From a bacterium (lineage in GTDB: Bacteria > Vulcanimicrobiota > Xenobia > Xenobiales > Xenobiaceae), in NCBI GenBank assembly GCA_017444045.1, contig JAFSXO010000226.1, forward strand, positions 1-9,156: a DNA stretch of 9,156 bases, given 5' to 3'. A program made the translations under genes and the position numbers. Shown in pieces: positions 5,340 through 9,156 of the stretch; within the stretch, counting starts at the first letter, position 1, and every line of letters starts with the position of its first letter. The notes below the pieces were generated by a model, which saw only the letters and a program-made list of their open reading frames with translations, had not been told where the DNA came from and did no database searches.

Positions 5340-7675
5340 AAAAGTTTGTCACCTTCTTGGTAATGCTTTCGCTGGCCATGCCTTTGCTATGCGCCGACAG
5401 CGTTATGGCCCGCCCCAAACGCAACCATGCCAAGAATCCTCATCACGTTGCCAAAACCGCCAAAGCACCCAAAGCTGCCAAGGAGCCGCAAATCACCAAG
5501 GTTACCAAAGCTCCCCCGCCTGTTGCAGATCCCGGCGAAACCAACAACGAGCCCATCGCTCCGCTTATGGACAGATCGGTGGCCCAGGCTCTGCGCAACG
5601 GACACATTCTGCTGAACTTTGAGAATATTGACGTACGCGTCCTGGCCCGCATGATGAGCGAGCTAACCGGTAAAAACATAGTGGTCGACAGCACGGTCAA
5701 CGGCAAAGCCACCATCCTGTCATCACGCGAGGTTACTGTGCCCGAAGCCTGGGAGATTTTCAAGGCCGCCATGAGCCGCTACGGCTTCTCAGTCGTAAAC
5801 CGGGGCGGCGCCACCATGATCGTCCCCACCGCCGCCTCTAAGGGCAGTGCCCAGGTGCTTCAGGGTCAAAGTCCCATACCCAGCAGCGAGGATACGGTTA
5901 TGGCCGTACTAATCCTCAAGCGCGGCAACCCCGAAGACATTGAAAAGACCGTCAAGCCTCTGCTCTCCGAGACCGGCGTGGTATCCTCATACAAGGACGG
6001 AAAGGCCATAGTCATCACCGATCAGGCCAATATCGTCAACCGCGTGGCCCAAATCGTCAAGGGCTTAGACAGCGCCGATCCCAAAACGCGCACAACAGTC
6101 ATCTTCCCTCGCTATATGGAAGCCGAGAAGGTCGTCAATTCCATAAAAACCATATACAAGGAAAAGGAGAGCCGCAATGAGTTCGCAATCGCGGCTTTTG
6201 CCCCGTCAAACGCGGTAATCGTCTCCGCCTCCCCTGACATAATGGGCGAGATAAAGCAAATCCTTTACCGCTTAGACATTCCCCTCTCGGCACCGACCAA
6301 AACCGAACCAGCCCGCTTCTTCGTCTACAATCTACAGTTTGCCCAAGCCACCGATGTGGCCAAAATTCTGTCAGAGATGCTTTCCGAGCGCCAAAAAGCC
6401 GTAGAGCAGCGCCTAAAAGAAGCCAAGGTTCCCGCTACTGAAAACGCGGCCAAGAATTCTAACGCCCCCAAGGATGTCACCGCTGATATTACCGGCCCAA
6501 CTGGCAAGAAGGACAGCGTAAGCACCGTGGGCTTTACCTCATCCAAGGTATCGGCAGATACCGAGACCAACTCCCTGCTGCTCTACGTTTCCCCGTCTGA
6601 ATATGACGAGCTGCGCTCGGTTATTGCCAAGCTGGACTGCGAGCGCCGGCAGATTCAGATATCTGCCGTGGTGGCCGAGGTCTCCCTGCAGCGCGCCAAA
6701 GATATGGGCGTCAACTGGCAGGCGGCGGCCATGGGCGGAGTTATCGGCTCCTTCAGCGGCGGCCTAACCGAAGAGGGTCTGCTTAACGTGCTGGCCAGCG
6801 GCAACTTCGTAGTCGGCACAATGGGATCGGGCACCGAAACGATCAAGGTCAACAATCAGGACGTAGAAGTGCCCAAGTTCCTGGCCTTCCTGAGCATGCT
6901 GGCCAACAACACCGACTATAACCTGATCTCCGCGCCCAGGGTGCTCACCCAGGACAACAAGCAGGCCACCATCAATGTCGGCCAGGTCGTGCCCTTCGCC
7001 ACCAGCGGAAAGCTCGACGCCTACGGCCAGCCGCTGGTCACCTTCGACTACCGCAACGTGGGCATCAAGCTCGAGGTAACCCCGCACATGAGCCGCACGG
7101 GCAAAATCCGCATGGACGTCAAGCAGGAGATCCAGGAAGTGACCAGCTACCTGGAGCAGGAGATGGCCGGCGTTAAATTCTCGGCCCCAGTCGTGTCCAA
7201 CCGCGAGGTCACCACTACGGTCACCATCCCCGACGGCGACACCCTGCTCATCGGCGGCCTGATCGCCAAGAAGACTAGCGATACCATCAAGGGCGTGCCT
7301 TTCCTGCGCGATCTGCCGCTCATCGGCTTCCTCTTCCGCAGCAAATCCTCGGAAGAGCAGAAGGTCAGCATTTTCATCTCGCTAACCCCCAAAGTCGTCG
7401 ACCTCGACGATCATGTGGAGAACGACGATGCGCCCTTGGTTCCGTATCTCAAGTCCCCCGGTCTGCCCGGCGATCAGCAGCACGAAAACCGCGACACCAT
7501 TCTGCCGGACTACAACGGAGTAGAGATGCCCGTATCCTCCTACCAGTACAGGACCACGCAGATTCTGCCCCGCCAGGAGCAGTATGCCGAGGATCCGCCC
7601 AGCGCAGCGGCTCCAGAAGCTGAGACCCCCACGCCCAGCCGCGTGAATCTGCCCGTCGTCTACACCAAGAAATAA
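5336..7675 (+). CDS. gspD: Type II secretion system outer-membrane secretin GspD
   Basis: A 779-residue secretin that forms the outer-membrane exit channel. A signal peptide covers about residues 1-25, with likely cleavage after LCA (20) or VMA (25). Next come a Lys/Ala/Pro-rich linker (26-78), the N0 domain (about 92-164, LNFENIDVRVLARMMSELTG), N1 (about 187-247), N2 (about 252-316), N3 (about 327-434) with a charged insertion at about 352-398, and the secretin core (437-690). Core landmarks are AVVAEVSLQRAKDMGVNW, SAPRVLTQDNKQATINVG, VPF (552-554), YRNVGIKLEVTPH and the final GVPFLRDLPLIGFLFRS. The last 90 residues form an acidic, Pro-rich tail. The ATG at 5336 is preferred over an upstream in-frame start at 5297 because it begins the signal peptide and has AGGAG seven bases before it. 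Length is within the usual secretin range. Confidence 0.97.
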   Translation: MKKFVTFLVMLSLAMPLLCADSVMARPKRNHAKNPHHVAKTAKAPKAAKEPQITKVTKAPPPVADPGETNNEPIAPLMDRSVAQALRNGHILLNFENIDVRVLARMMSELTGKNIVVDSTVNGKATILSSREVTVPEAWEIFKAAMSRYGFSVVNRGGATMIVPTAASKGSAQVLQGQSPIPSSEDTVMAVLILKRGNPEDIEKTVKPLLSETGVVSSYKDGKAIVITDQANIVNRVAQIVKGLDSADPKTRTTVIFPRYMEAEKVVNSIKTIYKEKESRNEFAIAAFAPSNAVIVSASPDIMGEIKQILYRLDIPLSAPTKTEPARFFVYNLQFAQATDVAKILSEMLSERQKAVEQRLKEAKVPATENAAKNSNAPKDVTADITGPTGKKDSVSTVGFTSSKVSADTETNSLLLYVSPSEYDELRSVIAKLDCERRQIQISAVVAEVSLQRAKDMGVNWQAAAMGGVIGSFSGGLTEEGLLNVLASGNFVVGTMGSGTETIKVNNQDVEVPKFLAFLSMLANNTDYNLISAPRVLTQDNKQATINVGQVVPFATSGKLDAYGQPLVTFDYRNVGIKLEVTPHMSRTGKIRMDVKQEIQEVTSYLEQEMAGVKFSAPVVSNREVTTTVTIPDGDTLLIGGLIAKKTSDTIKGVPFLRDLPLIGFLFRSKSSEEQKVSIFISLTPKVVDLDDHVENDDAPLVPYLKSPGLPGDQQHENRDTILPDYNGVEMPVSSYQYRTTQILPRQEQYAEDPPSAAAPEAETPTPSRVNLPVVYTKK

Positions 7676-7678
7676 GCC

Positions 7679-7708
7679 ATGAACAATACTGTTCCTCAGG
7701 AATTTTAA
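7679..7708 (+). other. Nine-codon minigene (MNNTVPQEF, stop) before gspE
   Basis: ATG at 7679, four bases after the gspD stop, reads MNNTVPQEF and ends at TAA (7706-7708), three bases before the gspE ATG. It is the duplicated gspE N-terminus (MNTTVPQEF). It has only a weak ribosome-binding site of its own (AAGAAATAAG), but ribosomes ending gspD could restart here. Whether it is translated or is simply a duplication by-product cannot be told from the sequence. Confidence 0.4.
7698..7702 (+). promoter_or_regulatory. Ribosome-binding site of gspE, located in the first repeat unit
   Basis: AGGAA lies nine bases before the ATG at 7712. The sequence that is coding (CAGGAA) in the minigene thus acts as Shine-Dalgarno for gspE. 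This decides the gspE start at 7712 over 7679, which is also cut off from gspE by an in-frame TAA. Confidence 0.6.
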
Positions 7709-7711
7709 GCC

Positions 7712-9156
7712 ATGAACACCACTGTTCCTCAGGAGTTTTTCCAGCGTCACCGGCTCCTGCCCCTCGAAGAGAATGACGAATATCTCAAGGTAGGCATCCA
7801 GAGCGAGGCCGATCACCAGATTCTGGAGGATCTGCGCCTGGCTCTGCGCAAAGAGATCATCACGGTCGAGATGAAGCAGGATGAGCTCGACGCCGGCCTG
7901 CAGCGCTTTATCGTAGACAGCAGCCGCCTTGAAGAAGAGCAGAACGAAGAGGACCGCCTAGACGTAGACGTCAGCCAGGACCTGCTGGCCGACGTGGCCG
8001 ACGCTCCGGTTATCCGCCAAATAAACAGCCTGTTCCTTCAGGCTATGGATACGCGCACCTCCGACATCCACATCGAGCCATACGAGACTTTCACCCTGGT
8101 GCGTATGCGCATCGACGGCGTGCTGGTGGAAACGCATCAGCTGCCTAAGACATATCACAGCCAGCTGATCACCCGCATTAAGATCATGTCCCAGCTGGAC
8201 CTGGCTGAGACCCGCCGCCCCCAGGACGGGCGTCTGCACGTCCATTCCGGCGACCGCCATATCGATGTGCGCGTCTCCACCGTACCGACAATTTACGGCG
8301 AGCGCGCGGTTATGCGTCTGCTGGAAAAGGACATGAAGCTCTATTCCCTGGAGCAGCTGGGCATGGTCGACAAAGACCGCGCCGAGGTTACAGATATCGT
8401 ATCCCACCCTTACGGCCTCTTCCTGATTACCGGACCAACCGGTTCCGGCAAGACCACCACCCTTTACACCATCCTAGACATGATCCGCTCGCCGCAGCGC
8501 AACATCATCACCCTTGAAGACCCGGTGGAATACCGCATAGCCGGCATCAGCCAGATTCAGGTCAACGATAAGGTCGGCATGACGTTTGCCAGCGGCATGC
8601 GCTCGCTGCTCCGCCAGGACCCCGACGTGCTCATGGTTGGCGAAATCCGCGACCCCGAAACCGCCGAAATTGCCAATCACGCCGCCCTTACCGGCCACCT
8701 GGTGCTGTCCACCCTGCACACTAACGATGCCCCTACTGCGGCCACGCGCCTGCTCGATCTGGGCATTCCTCCCTACCTGCTGTCATCGTCCATCCTGGGA
8801 GCCATGGCCCAGCGCCTGGTGCGCCGGCTGTGCCCCCACTGCAAGGCGCCTTACACCCCCGACAGAAGAGAGCTGCACATGATGGGACTGGAGCAGCTAC
8901 CCAGCCAGGCCCAGTGCTACCGTCCCGTCGGCTGCGAGCAGTGCCACGGCTCCGGCTATAAAGGGCGCAGCGGCATTTACGAGATTATGACCGTAGACGA
9001 AGAGCTGCGCAGCCGCATCGCCCGATCCGAGGATTCCCGCGTGCTGGGCAAAATCGCCCACGACCGCGGCATGCATACGCTGCTGGAGGATGCCGTCAGC
9101 AAGGTAATGCTCGGCGAAACCAGCGTTGACGAGGCCTTGCGCGCCGCCCGCCTATA
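7712..9156 (+). CDS. gspE: Type II secretion system ATPase GspE (stop codon beyond right edge)
   Basis: A cytoplasmic hexameric secretion ATPase that drives pseudopilus assembly and docks on GspL. 481 codons are visible. Residues 1-75 form a short N-terminal docking domain. The PilT/GspE core follows: the aspartate box SDIHIEPY (117-124), Walker A GPTGSGKT (241-248), Walker B LMVGEIRD (307-314, catalytic Glu311) and the histidine box TGHLVLSTLHTND (327-339). A tetracysteine zinc site, CPHC (374-377) and CEQC (408-411), is the hallmark of GspE/PilB-type extension ATPases and is missing from retraction ATPases such as PilT. The last visible residues (DEALRAARL) are where GspE proteins normally end; the final two bases are TA, so a stop codon may follow immediately. 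All catalytic residues are intact. Confidence 0.97.
   Translation, partial: MNTTVPQEFFQRHRLLPLEENDEYLKVGIQSEADHQILEDLRLALRKEIITVEMKQDELDAGLQRFIVDSSRLEEEQNEEDRLDVDVSQDLLADVADAPVIRQINSLFLQAMDTRTSDIHIEPYETFTLVRMRIDGVLVETHQLPKTYHSQLITRIKIMSQLDLAETRRPQDGRLHVHSGDRHIDVRVSTVPTIYGERAVMRLLEKDMKLYSLEQLGMVDKDRAEVTDIVSHPYGLFLITGPTGSGKTTTLYTILDMIRSPQRNIITLEDPVEYRIAGISQIQVNDKVGMTFASGMRSLLRQDPDVLMVGEIRDPETAEIANHAALTGHLVLSTLHTNDAPTAATRLLDLGIPPYLLSSSILGAMAQRLVRRLCPHCKAPYTPDRRELHMMGLEQLPSQAQCYRPVGCEQCHGSGYKGRSGIYEIMTVDEELRSRIARSEDSRVLGKIAHDRGMHTLLEDAVSKVMLGETSVDEALRAARL

Larger units (their letters stand above)
7676..7741 (+). repeat. Imperfect 33-bp tandem duplication of the gspE start region
   Basis: Two adjacent 33-bp units (7676-7708 and 7709-7741) each begin GCCATGAACA and contain ACTGTTCCTCAGGA. 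They differ at about five positions, including the last codon: TAA in the first unit, TTC in the second. The unit length is a multiple of three, so both ATGs are in the same frame. Confidence 0.85.

Noticed and set aside
7382..7816. 144-codon minus-strand frame across the gspD end and gspE start
   Set aside because: Lies opposite two well-supported genes; composition is shadow-like.
7958..8407. 149-codon minus-strand frame within gspE
   Set aside because: Lies opposite the conserved ATPase core and has no independent support.

Overview
The window reads as a piece of a Gram-negative (diderm) bacterial chromosome, because its right two thirds encode the inner-membrane, ATPase and outer-membrane parts of a type II secretion system (T2SS). 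The GspN gene resembles the form I associate with deltaproteobacterial (Desulfobacterota) systems, so a lineage of that kind is plausible. I cannot name the organism from sequence alone.

Left third (about 1-2300): an accessory-looking, more AT-rich patch. A minus-strand pair overlaps by 14 bp: a small unrecognised protein (260-673) whose core resembles the C-terminal beta-barrel of Mu/TnsB-type transposases, followed by a membrane-anchored protein that runs off the left edge (1-273). Divergent from them is an XRE-family repressor-like gene (786-1112). The short region between the two start codons holds two promoter-like sequences and a 15-bp imperfect palindrome. Next comes a 306-bp stretch with a terminator and a possible gene remnant. 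It is followed by a complete minus-strand gene for a membrane-anchored, cysteine-rich DUF6273-type protein (1419-2288). Its N-terminal half is clearly paralogous to the truncated protein at the left edge, so the regulator lies between two related surface/periplasmic genes.

Junction (about 2289-2809): a 16-bp direct repeat that includes the start codon of a 73-residue single-pass membrane protein (2383-2604), then a reading frame without a usual start codon (2660-2795) that looks like the end of a gene, just before the secretion genes.

Right two thirds (2810-9156): a compact plus-strand operon in the order gspL-gspM-gspN-gspD-gspE. The first four genes overlap by 4 bp at each junction (ATGA, GTGA, ATGA). 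GspE powers the system in the cytoplasm and is expected to dock on GspL. GspL and GspM form the inner-membrane assembly platform, and GspD is the outer-membrane secretin. The gspD-gspE junction carries an imperfect 33-bp tandem duplication of the gspE start region. It produces an in-frame nine-codon minigene directly before gspE and supplies gspE with its Shine-Dalgarno sequence. GspC, GspF and the pseudopilins are not in the window; gspF and the pseudopilin genes may follow to the right.

The T2SS itself is a known system. The least explained parts are the regulator flanked by paralogous anchored proteins, the small genes in front of gspL, and the duplicated gspE start.
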